Assembly: GCA_019114205.1 (NCBI GenBank)
Contig: DXFY01000016.1
Coordinates: 1-64,000 of the forward strand
Direction of reading: 5' to 3'
Origin: Candidatus Tidjanibacter gallistercoris
GTDB lineage: Bacteria > Bacteroidota > Bacteroidia > Bacteroidales > Rikenellaceae
Length of the DNA stretch: 64,000 bases
Positions 53,303 to 62,758 of this stretch are shown one piece after another (position 1 is the first letter of the stretch; each line of letters begins with the position of its first letter). A program made the translations under genes and the position numbers. The notes under the pieces were generated by a model. It was given only the letters and a program-made list of their open reading frames with translations, was not told the origin of the DNA and did not search any database.

Positions 53303-54928
53303 TCAGGCCTCGCGGCTGCGTGCCACCGCCGCGGCGACGAACGCCTTGAAAAGCGGGTGGGGCCGGCTGACCGTACTTTTGTATTCCGGATGGTATTGTA
53401 CGCCGATGAACCACGGGTGACCTTCCAGTTCCACCGCTTCCACGAGGTTGGAATCCGGATTGACTCCTACCGGCTTCATGCCGGCCTTCTCGAAGGCGTC
53501 GTAATAGTCGTTGTTGAATTCGTAGCGGTGCCTGTGGCGCTCATGAACGAGCCCGGAGGAGTATGCGTCGTACAGTTTGGACGGCTGCGCGATGCGGCAC
53601 GGGTAGGCGCCCAGCCGCATGGTGCCGCCCTTCTCCATGACTCCCTTCTGTTCCTCCATAAGGTCGATGACCGGATGGGCCGTCTTGCGCATTTCGGTGG
53701 AGTCCGCGTCTTCGTAACCCAGGACGTTGCGGGCGAATTCGATGACGGCGCACTGCATGCCGAGGCAAATGCCCAGAAACGGAACGCCGTTTTCACGGGC
53801 GTAGCGGACGGCCGTTATCTTGCCCTCGATACCCCGGTGGCCGAAGCCGGGAGCCACGAGAATGCCGCTCATGCCGCCCAGCGCCTCGCCGACGTTATCC
53901 GGAGTAATCATTTCGGAGTTCACGTAGGTCAGGTTCACGTGTACATGGTTCGCCGCACCTGCGTGTACGAACGATTCGACGATGGATTTGTAGGCATCCG
54001 GCAGCTCGGTATATTTGCCCACGAGGGCTATCCGTACCGTGCTGTCGTAATGTTTCACCTTATTGACGAATTCTTCCCATTCCCGCAGGTCGGGTTCCCG
54101 GTCTGCCGGCAGGTCGAGTTTTTCGAGAATCGTTTCGTCCAGGTGCTGCGCATGCATCCGCAGGGGTACTTCGTAGATGGTCGGCACGTCGATGGATTCG
54201 ACCACCGCACGGGGTTCCACATTGCAGAACAGGGCCACCTTGCGCCGGATGTCCTGACTGAGCTCCTTCTCGGTGCGCAGTACGAGGATATCGGGCTGGA
54301 GACCGTTCTCCAGCATCATTTTCACCGAATGCTGCGTCGGCTTGGTCTTGAGCTCGCCCGAAGCCGACATGTAGGGGACGAGCGTCAGGTGTACCACGGC
54401 CGAATTTTTCAGGCCGAGTTCGTAACGAAGCTGGCGTACCGCTTCGATGTAGGGGAGCGACTCGATGTCGCCCACCGTGCCGCCCACCTCGGTGATGACC
54501 ACGTCGTATTCCTTCTTGCTGCCCAGCAGCTTGATGCGGCGCTTGATTTCGTCGGTGATGTGGGGAACGACCTGTACCGTCTTGCCGAGGAAGTCGCCCC
54601 GGCGTTCCTTGTTGATGACCGTCTGGTAAATCTTCCCCGTGGTTACGTTGTTGGCCTTCGAGGTCGTTATCGACGTGAAACGTTCGTAATGCCCCAGGTC
54701 GAGGTCGGTTTCGGCCCCGTCTTCGGTGACGTAGCATTCGCCGTGCTCGTACGGGTTGAGCGTACCGGGGTCCACATTGATGTACGGGTCGAGTTTCTGG
54801 ATGGTCACCGAATAGCCGCGTGCCTGAAGCAGACGCGCTATGGACGATGAAATGATGCCTTTGCCAAGCGACGACGCCACACCCCCCGTGACGAATACAT
54901 ACTTGGTCGGTGTACTGTTTTCGGACAT
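53303..54928 (-). CDS. pyrG: CTP synthase
   Basis: Aminates UTP to CTP with glutamine. The 541-residue protein has the synthase domain with [15 protein letters not shown] (P-loop), [20 protein letters not shown] and [15 protein letters not shown]. The C-terminal glutaminase has [19 protein letters not shown] (nucleophile Cys) and [10 protein letters not shown]. It completes pyrimidine nucleotide synthesis started by the pyr operon but is regulated separately. It begins 2 nt after the DUF349 gene, so co-transcription is almost certain. Confidence 0.96.
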   Translation of the reverse strand: MSENSTPTKYVFVTGGVASSLGKGIISSSIARLLQARGYSVTIQKLDPYINVDPGTLNPYEHGECYVTEDGAETDLDLGHYERFTSITTSKANNVTTGKIYQTVINKERRGDFLGKTVQVVPHITDEIKRRIKLLGSKKEYDVVITEVGGTVGDIESLPYIEAVRQLRYELGLKNSAVVHLTLVPYMSASGELKTKPTQHSVKMMLENGLQPDILVLRTEKELSQDIRRKVALFCNVEPRAVVESIDVPTIYEVPLRMHAQHLDETILEKLDLPADREPDLREWEEFVNKVKHYDSTVRIALVGKYTELPDAYKSIVESFVHAGAANHVHVNLTYVNSEMITPDNVGEALGGMSGILVAPGFGHRGIEGKITAVRYARENGVPFLGICLGMQCAVIEFARNVLGYEDADSTEMRKTAHPVIDLMEEQKGVMEKGGTMRLGAYPCRIAQPSKLYDAYSSGLVHERHRHRYEFNNDYYDAFEKAGMKPVGVNPDSNLVEAVELEGHPWFIGVQYHPEYKSTVSRPHPLFKAFVAAAVARSREA

Positions 54929-54930
54929 GA

Positions 54931-56931
54931 TTACTTATCTTCCTGCTCCTGTTGGGAATCGATTAGTTTTATCTTTTCTATCGTGTCGGCCATCTCCTGT
55001 TTGGCCCTGGCGATTTTGGCCTCGACTTCGCGTATCATGGCTTCCGCGTTTTTGGAACGTGCAAAGAATCCGATGTTGTTCTCCAGCGTGGCGATGTCGC
55101 CTTCGAGCTGGCGCACCTTGTTGTACAGCCGGTCGCGTTCGAACCGCAGCCGTTTGTCGCCGCTGCTTTTCAGGTCGGATACCTTCGAGCGGAAACGGTC
55201 CATGCTGCGCTCGCGTTCGCCGCCGCGCAGTGCCGCGAACATGCCGTCCACCACGGTTCTGTAACGTTTCTGCACCTCGTCCTTCTGCCGGATGGGCACG
55301 AAGCCGATTTCGTTCCAGCGCCTCTGGAACTCCTTTATCATGTCGAATCCGCCTTCGGCTATGTCGGCCGCTTCCATCTCTTCCAGCAGGGCGAGTTTCG
55401 CTTTCAGGTTTTCTTCGTGTTGGGCGTCCACTCCGGAGAAGTGGGCCGATTTGCGCTCGAAGAACCGGTCGCACGCCGCACGGAACCGCTTCCATACGGC
55501 ATCCGAATAGCGGCGCGGTACGGGGCCTATCTCTTTCCACCGTTTCTGGAGTGCAATCAGCTCGTCGGTCGTCTTCTTCCACTGCTCGCTCTCCTGAAGC
55601 GATTCGGCCTGTTCGCATATCTCGGTCTTGAGCTGCAGGTTGGTGTCCATCTCCGATTTGAGCTGTTCGTAGAATTCGCGTTTCTGTTCGAAAAACCGGT
55701 CGCAAGCGTTGCGGAACCGCTCGTAGATGCGGGCGTTGTCCTTCTGCGGGGCGAAGCCGATGGTTTTCCACACCTTCTGAATTTCGATGAGCCGCTCCGA
55801 GGCCTTGTTCCATTCCTTGCGCGTGGTGAGGATTTCCGAAGTGAGCTCCTCGGCCTTGACGCAGAGTTCCGTCTTCAGTTCGAGGTTGTGTTTCTGTTCC
55901 TCCTTGATTTTCTCGAAATATTCCTGATGCTGCTTGTTGATGCGCGTGCTCGCCTCCTTGAAACGTTCCCAGAGCGCCTCCTTGTATTCGTTGGCCACGG
56001 GGCCCGTTTCGCGCCACTGGTCGTGCAGGTCCTGGAGCTTGCGGAATGCCGTCACTACCGAAGGTTCCAGAACGAGCGCTTCGGCGGCCTCGCAGAGCTG
56101 TACCTTCGCTTCGTAGTTGCGCTTCAGGTCGAGGTCGCGCAGCTCCTTGTTGATTTTGATATAGTTGTAGAAATTCTCTACGTGCAGGTTGTACGTTTCC
56201 CAGAGTTCCTTCACGTTGGCCTGCGGGACGAGTCCCGTGTCGCGCCAGCGCTGTTGCAGTTCGCGGAACGTGTTGAAGGTGCTGTTCATGGTCTCGCTGC
56301 CGTTCACCAGCTCTTTCAGTTCCTCGATGATTTGCAGTTTGGTTTTCAGGTTCTCCTCTTTTTCCCTCTCGATGTTGGCGAGATATTCCGCCCTGCGCCG
56401 ACGGTACTCGGAGAACAGCTCTTTCAGACGTGCTTCGTCGGCATCGGGCTGCGATGCGAAATCTTCCGCTGCGCCGCCCCCTTCGACGAATGCACGCTTG
56501 TGCTGTTCGTATTCGGCGCGGTGGAGTTTGTAGAACGCCACCTTCACCGCTTCGGCCTCGCGCCGTATCTGTTGTACGGGCTTCGATTCCAGCAACGACG
56601 CAAACAACTCCACGAGCCGGTGTTTGTCCAGCCGCGAGATGTCTTCCAGGTTGCGGGCCGTCTCGGCGTCGGAACGTTCCGCCTGCGCGCGTTCCTCGTC
56701 GGTATCCTCGCCCATGTCGAGTTCCGGCTGGGCGGCGTCGAGCACTGCGTTCTCCTCGTCGAAATTCACCGTTTCCACGGCTTCTTCGGCTGTCTCGTCT
56801 GTTTCGGGAGCCGTTTCCGCTGCCGGCACTGCGGCGGCAGCAGCCTCCTCGCGTACGGTTGCGTTCTGCACATCTTCGGCCTGGCCGACATGTTCCTCAG
56901 GAACAGGAATGTTGGTTTTCTCGGTAGCCAT
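54931..56931 (-). CDS. DUF349 repeat protein
   Basis: The 666-residue protein has an acidic, low-complexity N-terminus (residues 1-105, Glu/Ala/Thr-rich) followed by five DUF349 helical repeats, each about 70-75 residues. They are marked by a W near the middle and a G-x-[VI/FA]-P turn: [51 protein letters not shown] coiled-coil tail ([14 protein letters not shown] ... [13 protein letters not shown]) ends it. No enzymatic motif is present; a cytosolic scaffold is likely. The family is widespread and uncharacterised. It is the first gene of the unit with pyrG and yidC. Confidence 0.9.
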   Translation of the reverse strand: MATEKTNIPVPEEHVGQAEDVQNATVREEAAAAAVPAAETAPETDETAEEAVETVNFDEENAVLDAAQPELDMGEDTDEERAQAERSDAETARNLEDISRLDKHRLVELFASLLESKPVQQIRREAEAVKVAFYKLHRAEYEQHKRAFVEGGGAAEDFASQPDADEARLKELFSEYRRRRAEYLANIEREKEENLKTKLQIIEELKELVNGSETMNSTFNTFRELQQRWRDTGLVPQANVKELWETYNLHVENFYNYIKINKELRDLDLKRNYEAKVQLCEAAEALVLEPSVVTAFRKLQDLHDQWRETGPVANEYKEALWERFKEASTRINKQHQEYFEKIKEEQKHNLELKTELCVKAEELTSEILTTRKEWNKASERLIEIQKVWKTIGFAPQKDNARIYERFRNACDRFFEQKREFYEQLKSEMDTNLQLKTEICEQAESLQESEQWKKTTDELIALQKRWKEIGPVPRRYSDAVWKRFRAACDRFFERKSAHFSGVDAQHEENLKAKLALLEEMEAADIAEGGFDMIKEFQRRWNEIGFVPIRQKDEVQKRYRTVVDGMFAALRGGERERSMDRFRSKVSDLKSSGDKRLRFERDRLYNKVRQLEGDIATLENNIGFFARSKNAEAMIREVEAKIARAKQEMADTIEKIKLIDSQQEQEDK

Positions 56932-56980
56932 CTTCAGCGATTTAGTTCGTTACTTTGCCCGGCACTATTCAGGCAACTTA

Positions 56981-56988
56981 CAAAAGTA
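56981..56988 (-). promoter_or_regulatory. -7 box of the DUF349-pyrG-yidC unit
   Basis: On the minus strand TACTTTTG fits TAnnTTTG and lies 50 bp before the start codon at 56931. A TTG lies 22 bp further up, slightly longer than the usual spacer. Confidence 0.55.
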
Positions 56989-57135
56989 GTCCTTTTTTTG
57001 CGAAAAATCCCAATATGGAGCAGCGATTCGCCCGAATATGTCGTTTTTCCGTCTCCCGTACCGCCGCTGCAGGGGCCTTGCGCAGACCGGTCGCAAATAA
57101 TCCCGCGGCGTTCTCCGGCGACACGTTTTTTTCAC

Positions 57136-57143
57136 TACATTTG
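57136..57143 (+). promoter_or_regulatory. -7 box of crcB
   Basis: TACATTTG fits TAnnTTTG, 39 bp before the ATG at 57182; the -33 region is weak (TTC). I looked for a fluoride (crcB-motif) riboswitch upstream and did not recognise one. Confidence 0.5.
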
Positions 57144-57181
57144 TGCCTGCGCAATTACAGCCGTTTCACCCGGATACGACT

Positions 57182-57553
57182 ATGTTAAAGGAGGTTTTGC
57201 TCGTGGGGGCGGGCGGTTTCGCAGGCAGTGCCCTCCGATGGGCCGTCTCGGCGGCGATAGCGTCGTGGGCAGTATCGTGCGGTTTTCCCGCGGGGACGTT
57301 TGCGGTGAATGCGGCGGGCTCTTTCATCATCGGTCTGGCAGGGGCGCTGCTTCCGCCGGGCGGGTGGCAGCTATTCGCCATGACGGGGTTCTGCGGCGGG
57401 TTCACCACCTTTTCGGCCTTTTCGCTCGAAGTGCTGCGCATGCTGCGTGCCGGTCAGGGCGGAACGGCTGCGGTATATATAGCAGCGAGCGTGGCGGTGT
57501 GTCTGCTATTCGCAGGACTCGGCCTGTGGCTCGGCGAAAAGATACCGCGGTGA
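57182..57553 (+). CDS. crcB: CrcB/Fluc fluoride channel
   Basis: A 123-residue four-helix membrane protein that exports fluoride as an antiparallel dimer. It carries the GAGGFAGSALRWAVS start, FPAGTFAVNAAGSFIIG with the conserved Asn, and the Phe-box region GFCGGFTTFSAFSLE. Start MLKEVLLVGAGG at 57182 is chosen; a GTG further up (57143) falls in the promoter box. It lies 75 bp before ackA, with no terminator between. Confidence 0.93.
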   Translation: MLKEVLLVGAGGFAGSALRWAVSAAIASWAVSCGFPAGTFAVNAAGSFIIGLAGALLPPGGWQLFAMTGFCGGFTTFSAFSLEVLRMLRAGQGGTAAVYIAASVAVCLLFAGLGLWLGEKIPR

Positions 57554-57628
57554 AGGCGCTGCTTCCCCGATTCGTACAGACAGACGATTGTTACATTTAT
57601 ATATTCTAACCTACTCATTAAGGAAGAA

Positions 57629-58843
57629 ATGGTAATTCTTGTATTGAACTGCGGCAGTTCGTCGATAAAGTATCAGGTTATCGACATGGTTTCTCCGCGC
57701 CAGAACGCACTTCTGGCCAAGGGGCTCGTAGAACGTATCGGCATCGAGGGAGGTGTCATCACCCACAAGCCGACCGGCAAGCCGCGTCTGGAGCTGACTA
57801 CCGACATCCCCAACCACACGAAGGGGATAGACCTTATTTTCAAAGCCATTACCGACAGCGAATCGGGTGTCGTCGCTTCGCTGGACGACATTCGTGCCGT
57901 GGGACACCGCGTGGCGCACGGCGGCGACTTCTTCGCCGAGAGCGTACTCGTGGACGACCGGGTAATCGGTCAGATAGAACAGCTCGTGGAGCTGGCCCCG
58001 CTGCACAATCCGGCCAACCTGAAAGGTATCTATGCCGTAAGGGAGCTGTGTCCGGCCGTGCCGCAGGTGGTGTGCTTCGACACGTCGTTCCACCAGACCA
58101 TGCCTCCGCGCAGCTATATTTACGGTCTGCCTTATAAATACTACGAAAAATACCGCGTAAGACGCTACGGGTTCCACGGTACGAGCCACAAATTCGTGGC
58201 GCAGAAGGGGTGCGAACTGGCCGGCCTCGATTTCGCGAAGGCAAAGGTGGTCACCTGCCATATCGGAAACGGCGCATCGGTGGCTGCCGTGGACGGCGGC
58301 CGGAGCATCGACACCTCGATGGGCTTCACGCCGGTGGACGGTCTGCTGATGGGGACGCGCTGCGGCGAAGTGGACCCCGGCGCGCTGACCTACATCGCCG
58401 ACAAGGAACACATGACCGGCAACGAGGTGTGGGGCATGATTAACAAGCAGGCCGGCGTGCTCGGCATCACGGGCCTTTCGTCCGACATGCGCGACATCGA
58501 GCAGGCGGCGGCCGAGGGCAACGAGCGGGCACAGCTGGCGCTGGACGTGTACTATTACCGTGTGAAAAAATATGTGGGCGCCTATGCCGCCGCGATGGGC
58601 GGGCTCGACCTGGTGGTATTCACCGGCGGAGTGGGCGAGAACGACCCGGTGCTGCGCGAATACGTATGCAGCGGCATGGAGTTCCTCGGTCTGGAGTTCG
58701 ACGCCGACATCAACCGCGGCCTGCGGGGTAAGGATACAATTCTGACCAAACCCTCCTCACGCGTGAAGGCGGCGCTCATCGCCACGAACGAGGAACTGGT
58801 GATTGCTACCGATACTTTCAATATCGTAGAAAAAATCCGGTAA
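57629..58843 (+). CDS. ackA: Acetate kinase
   Basis: Makes ATP from acetyl phosphate. The 404-residue ASKHA-fold protein has VLNCGSSSIKYQVID, AVGHRVAHGGD, VVCFDTSFHQTMP, RRYGFHGTSHKFV, VTCHIGNGASVAAVDGG and VFTGGVGENDPVLREY. A weak promoter-like TACATTTA lies at 57592. No pta is adjacent; the phosphotransacylase downstream is of the Ptb type and has its own promoter, so the acetyl-phosphate source may be elsewhere or Ptb may be broad in specificity. Confidence 0.95.
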   Translation: MVILVLNCGSSSIKYQVIDMVSPRQNALLAKGLVERIGIEGGVITHKPTGKPRLELTTDIPNHTKGIDLIFKAITDSESGVVASLDDIRAVGHRVAHGGDFFAESVLVDDRVIGQIEQLVELAPLHNPANLKGIYAVRELCPAVPQVVCFDTSFHQTMPPRSYIYGLPYKYYEKYRVRRYGFHGTSHKFVAQKGCELAGLDFAKAKVVTCHIGNGASVAAVDGGRSIDTSMGFTPVDGLLMGTRCGEVDPGALTYIADKEHMTGNEVWGMINKQAGVLGITGLSSDMRDIEQAAAEGNERAQLALDVYYYRVKKYVGAYAAAMGGLDLVVFTGGVGENDPVLREYVCSGMEFLGLEFDADINRGLRGKDTILTKPSSRVKAALIATNEELVIATDTFNIVEKIR

Positions 58844-58863
58844 TCGTTTCGATTCGGTACGAA

Positions 58864-58928
58864 CCGGTTGTCCTGCAATAATAAATCCGCAGAAAACTTT
58901 GTTATTTGCAGGACAATCGGTATTTTTG
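58864..58928 (+). terminator. Terminator of ackA overlapping the ptb promoter
   Basis: A 15-bp stem (58864-58878 with 58906-58920; core TTGTCCTGCAA/TTGCAGGACAA, one G-U pair) with a 27-nt loop is followed by TATTTTTG. The 3' arm forms most of the spacer of the ptb promoter, and the T-tract is its -7 box, so one sequence serves both roles. Confidence 0.65.
58899..58928 (+). promoter_or_regulatory. Promoter of ptb-buk
   Basis: TTG at 58899-58901, an exact 19-bp spacer and TATTTTTG at 58921-58928, 35 bp before the ptb start codon. It matches the Bacteroidetes consensus. Confidence 0.8.
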
Positions 58929-58963
58929 ACGACTCTTTGTATAAACCGCAGATTTAAATCATC

Positions 58964-59869
58964 ATGATTCAGCATTTAGACGACCTCGTAGCAAAGGCTA
59001 AGGCGAGGGGAAAACGCAGGCTCATCGTAGCCTACGGACAGGATTCGCACACGCTCGAAGCTGTCAATGACGCCGTGGAGGCGGGTATCGTGGACGCCAC
59101 GCTCATCGGCGACCCGAAGGAAATCGAAAAGGTATGCAAGGCCGAGGGCATCGACATGTCCCGTTTCACGATTGTCGCCGAGAGCGTGGACGTAAACTGC
59201 GTCCGCATCGCCGTGCAGATGGTCAGCGAGGGTAAGGGCGACGTCCTGATGAAGGGCCTCGTTTCGACCGACAAATACATGAGGGGCATTCTGAACAAGG
59301 AGTTCGGCCTCGTGCCCCCGAAAGGCGTGCTCAGCCACGTGACGGTGATGGAGATTCCGGCTTACCACAAGCTCCTTACCATAGGCGACGTAGCCGTCAT
59401 CCCCTACCCGGATTTCGCACAGAAGACGGCCATTGCCAAATACATCATCCAGACGGCCAGGAAACTCGAAATCGATGTGCCCAAGGTGGCCTGCATCGCT
59501 CCGAGCGAACAGCTCCTGCCCGGCGTACAGTCCTCCGTGGAGGCGACGCTGCTGGCCAAGATGGGCGAGCGCGGCCAGCTCGGTACGAAGGTATACATCG
59601 ACGGCCCGCTGGCACTCGACGTGGCCATCAACAAGGAGGCCGCAGCCACCAAGAAGCTGGACAACCCGGTAGTGGGCGATGCCGACTGCCTCGTGTTCCC
59701 GAACATCGACGCGGGCAATGTCTTCTTCAAGTCGTGCACGAAGTTCGGCGGTGCCGAGCTCGCGGCCATGGTGATGGGGGCGAAGGTTCCGTGCGTACTC
59801 ACCTCGCGCGGCGATTCCAAGAAAACGAAGATGTACTCGATAGCACTCGCGTGTCTGTCTGCAAAATAG
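58964..59869 (+). CDS. ptb: Phosphate butyryltransferase-type phosphotransacylase
   Basis: 301 residues of the PTA/PTB family: VLMKGLVSTDKYMRGILNKE, SHVTVMEIPAYHKLL, IAPSEQLLPGVQSSVEA, IDGPLALDVAINKEAA and LVFPNIDAGNVFFKS. The length and its pairing with a butyrate kinase 10 nt downstream favour butyryl- or branched acyl-CoA over acetyl-CoA as substrate. It converts acyl-CoA to acyl phosphate. Confidence 0.88.
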   Translation: MIQHLDDLVAKAKARGKRRLIVAYGQDSHTLEAVNDAVEAGIVDATLIGDPKEIEKVCKAEGIDMSRFTIVAESVDVNCVRIAVQMVSEGKGDVLMKGLVSTDKYMRGILNKEFGLVPPKGVLSHVTVMEIPAYHKLLTIGDVAVIPYPDFAQKTAIAKYIIQTARKLEIDVPKVACIAPSEQLLPGVQSSVEATLLAKMGERGQLGTKVYIDGPLALDVAINKEAAATKKLDNPVVGDADCLVFPNIDAGNVFFKSCTKFGGAELAAMVMGAKVPCVLTSRGDSKKTKMYSIALACLSAK

Positions 59870-59879
59870 AGAGGAAGCG

Positions 59880-60947
59880 ATGTACACCATATTAGCGATA
59901 AACCCCGGTTCCACTTCGACCAAGGTGGCGATATATCAGGACGATAAGGCGGTACGCGAGCTCACGCTCCGCCATTCGACCGAAGAACTCGCCCCCTTTG
60001 CGGGCGTACTCGACCAGTTCGACTTCCGTAAGAAAATCATCCTCGACGCCATGAAGGAGGCGGGCATCACGCTCTCCGATATCGATGCGGTCATCGGCCG
60101 CGGCGGGCTCATCAAACCCGTCAAGTCGGGTGTATACGAGGTGAACGAAACGATGATAGACGACATCCGCCACCGTCCGCTGGGGCAGCACGCTTCCAAC
60201 CTCGGAGCGCTGCTCGCCTACGATATCGCCAAAGAAGCCGGAGCGAAAGCCTTCATGGCCGACCCGGTGGTGGTCGACGAATTGCAGGATGTGGCGCGGA
60301 TTACCGGTCATCCAGACATCGAGCGCATGTCCATTTTCCATGCCCTGAACCAGAAGGCCATGGCACGCGCCTATGCCGAGAAGAAGGGGATGCGTTACGA
60401 AGACCTGAACCTGATTGTCGTGCATTTGGGCGGCGGTATTTCGGTCGGGGCGCACCGCAAGGGCGAGGTTATCGACGTGAACAATGCGCTCGACGGCGAA
60501 GGCCCGTTCTCTCCGGAGCGTGCCGGCGGGCTTCCCGCGCTGGCCGTCGCCAAATGGGCGGCGAGCGGGAAGTACGATATCAAACAGATTGCCAAGTTCA
60601 TCAACAGCCGCGGCGGGTTCGTGGCGCATTTCGGTACGAACAGCGCGATGGAGATATCCAAACGTGCCGAAGAGGGCGACCGTCGTGCCGCACTCGTGCA
60701 GGACGCCATGTGTTACAGTGTCGGGAAAGAGGTGGGCATGATGGCTGCCGTTCTGAAAGGGAAGGTCGATGCCATTATCCTGACCGGCGGTATCGCCCAC
60801 GACGAGTATGTCTGCAAGTACATAGCCGACATGGTGTCGTTCATTGCGGAAGTGGTCGTGATGCCCGGCGAGAACGAACTGGAGGCACTTGCGGGCAATG
60901 CCCTGCGTGTGCTCGAAGGAAAACTCACTCCGAAGGTATACGAATAG
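59880..60947 (+). CDS. buk: Butyrate kinase
   Basis: 355-residue ASKHA kinase: LAINPGSTSTKVAIY, DAVIGRGGLIKPV, RPLGQHASNLGA, IVVHLGGGISVGAHRKGEVIDVNNALDGEGPFSPERAG and IILTGGIAHDE. Together with Ptb it makes ATP while releasing butyrate, isobutyrate or isovalerate, in line with amino-acid-fermenting gut Bacteroidales. Followed by a clear terminator. Confidence 0.93.
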   Translation: MYTILAINPGSTSTKVAIYQDDKAVRELTLRHSTEELAPFAGVLDQFDFRKKIILDAMKEAGITLSDIDAVIGRGGLIKPVKSGVYEVNETMIDDIRHRPLGQHASNLGALLAYDIAKEAGAKAFMADPVVVDELQDVARITGHPDIERMSIFHALNQKAMARAYAEKKGMRYEDLNLIVVHLGGGISVGAHRKGEVIDVNNALDGEGPFSPERAGGLPALAVAKWAASGKYDIKQIAKFINSRGGFVAHFGTNSAMEISKRAEEGDRRAALVQDAMCYSVGKEVGMMAAVLKGKVDAIILTGGIAHDEYVCKYIADMVSFIAEVVVMPGENELEALAGNALRVLEGKLTPKVYE

Positions 60948-60974
60948 AACTGTTGCCGTTTCGCAATTACAGGA

Positions 60975-61006
60975 ATCCCTGCACGGACAGCGTGCGGGGA
61001 TTTTTG
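60975..61006 (+). terminator. Terminator of ptb-buk
   Basis: An 11-bp stem ATCCCTGCACG (60975-60985)/CGTGCGGGGAT (60991-61001) with a 5-nt loop and TTTTG tail, 27 nt after the buk stop. Confidence 0.8.
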
Positions 61007-61866
61007 TTGCCGGCCGGCGGGTACCGATTCAGGGGGCCGGTGCAGGGTACATCCGGCGGGGGAGTATTGCGGCAGACGGTACCGGAGCGAACTTGGGAAA
61101 AGAGATACGGGCGGAGGACGGGTATGGGATGCTGCTGCGGTGCCGGGGCGTTGTATGGTTTTCGCTTTCCGGAACGTTTCGTGCGCAGCGGTGCGCGGCG
61201 TGCGGCAGGATGCAGGAAACCGCACGGCCCTTTTGGAGGGGCGGGCTTTCAGTCCGCTTCGTCGGCTCGAAGCGGTGGTATGGGATGTGGCTGCCGTCCG
61301 GAATATCTTCCGGCGGGAAATAGCTGGGGATACCTGCGGGCCGTTCGCCCGGACATCTTCCGGGCGGAAGGGCGGGGTGTGTGCCGGAGGCAATCGACTG
61401 CCGGATGAAGGGGCGGTGTATGAAAGGTATTATGCGGGAGTTCCGGCTTCCGGGAGCCGGTTTCCGGACAGGCGGATATGCTGTCCGAATGCGCGTACCC
61501 TCGTATTTCTGTCGGGGGCTGAGGAAGGCGGCGGAAATATGGAGGTCTGAAGTTCGACTCCGCGTCGGCCCTATGGGTTGCTCCGGTCTTTGTACCGCAA
61601 CATCAGGACGAGATTTGCGGGGAGACAGTTTTACAGTGCGCGGCTTCTGAATTATCTTCCGGTCGGGCCGACGGGAGGGGGGGGCGCCGAATGATGAATA
61701 AACGATGCCGTGCACCTTTTTGAAGACTGTTCGCTGTCGCTTTGCGTTTCGCAACAGCACCGGATGGGAACTGTTTTGTAAGGTTGCGTGTCATCCCGTG
61801 TTGCCCGTCCGAATGAAAAGCCGGGTTCGTGCGCACGGACGTATGGTGGGAGCGGGGTGCCGCAGC
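61007..61866. other. Long intergenic region, no gene seen
   Basis: About 860 bp between buk and the convergent phosphatase gene. Both strands carry spurious 130-240-codon frames. Around 61548-61580 a segment AAGTTCGACTCC...GTCGGCCC resembles the 3' end of a tRNA gene, but no matching 5' half or T-stem pairing is present, so it is at most a remnant. A G-run (GGGGGG at about 61678-61683) follows. Confidence 0.4.
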
Positions 61867-62340
61867 TTACGGCTTTCGGGCCGTGTACGCAAGCAGACCG
61901 TCGCAGGCATCTTCCAGCAGGTCGAGAACGAGTTCGAAACCTTCCCTGCCTTCGTAATAGGGGTCCGGAACGTGGTCGTAATCGTGTCGGCTGCTGAAAT
62001 CCGTCATGCGGTAAATTTTGGCCTTGTCATCGAGCGTGAAGGCCAATCGGTCCAACGCATCGTAATTGCGTTCGTCCATGACGACCAGCATGTCGAACCG
62101 ACTGAAGTCCTCATCGCGTACGGGACGGGCCCGATGGGTGAGGCGGTATCCCCTTCGTCCGGCCGCCTCGCGCATGCGCGGGTCGGGCAGGTCACCGCTG
62201 TGGCCCGCATACGTTCCCGCCGAGTCGAACTCATAACGGTCGCCGAGTCCTGCCGCTTCGGCTTTGCTGCGCATGATTGCTTCTGCGGCGGGCGAACGGC
62301 AGATGTTTCCCATACATACGAACAGTATCTTCTTTTTCAT
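61867..62340 (-). CDS. Low-molecular-weight protein-tyrosine phosphatase
   Basis: From MKKKILFVCMGNICRSP the 157-residue protein has the C-x5-R-S active-site loop at the very N-terminus and the general-acid Asp in the C-terminal DPYYEG motif. It could reverse tyrosine phosphorylation by the BY-kinase at 35-37 kb, although such phosphatases are usually next to their kinase. A frame extension to 62400 runs into the promoter and is rejected. Confidence 0.92.
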   Translation of the reverse strand: MKKKILFVCMGNICRSPAAEAIMRSKAEAAGLGDRYEFDSAGTYAGHSGDLPDPRMREAAGRRGYRLTHRARPVRDEDFSRFDMLVVMDERNYDALDRLAFTLDDKAKIYRMTDFSSRHDYDHVPDPYYEGREGFELVLDLLEDACDGLLAYTARKP

Positions 62341-62368
62341 TTCCTGTCGCAGTGTTTCGAATGCGGTG

Positions 62369-62400
62369 CAAAGATAATGTTTTTGCGCCGCTATCCCCAA
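62369..62400 (-). promoter_or_regulatory. Promoter of the LMW phosphatase
   Basis: On the minus strand: TTG (62398-62400), a 21-bp spacer and TATCTTTG (62369-62376), 28 bp before the start codon. Confidence 0.7.
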
Positions 62401-62436
62401 AACGAAGATGCTGCAAATCCGGTGCCTCTCCTGCGC

Positions 62437-62758
62437 TCCGGATTTTCCGACAGGCGAGCGGAACCGGTTTTCTCCGAAGTGCGGTTGCGGGAATCGCAGC
62501 GGGAGCGGACACCGGCCGGGGGCAACGGGAACGGATGCTGCCTTGTGTCTGTCCCCTGCGTCGTTTTGAAGTGTACTTTGTGCACCTTTGGCTTGCGCAG
62601 CAGTCGGATGAAGCAGCTGTGGGGCTGGGTACGTACTTTTAGAAGGGCATGCGGCGGCACGGAGCCGGAAGTCGGCATCATTTCCGTTGCAGGCTGCACA
62701 AGTACCGCCTTGCGCGGGATGCCATGGCCGGCGGACATTCCGGATTTTCCGACAGGCG
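62437..62758. repeat. Exact 20-nt direct repeat pair
   Basis: The same 20 bases (TCCGGATTTTCCGACAGGCG) occur at 62437-62456 in the intergenic region and at 62739-62758 within the 3' end of the helical-repeat gene, where they encode RLSENP on the minus strand. The intervening 62457-62677 holds no gene. Confidence 0.7.

Noticed and set aside
57000-57181. Fluoride riboswitch upstream of crcB
   Set aside because: I could not find the conserved aptamer segments; the promoter box is only 39 bp from the start codon, leaving no room for one.
61548-61580. tRNA-like 3' end (AAGTTCGACTCC ... GTCGGCCC)
   Set aside because: No complementary 5' acceptor strand 60-80 bp upstream and the T-stem does not pair; at best a remnant.
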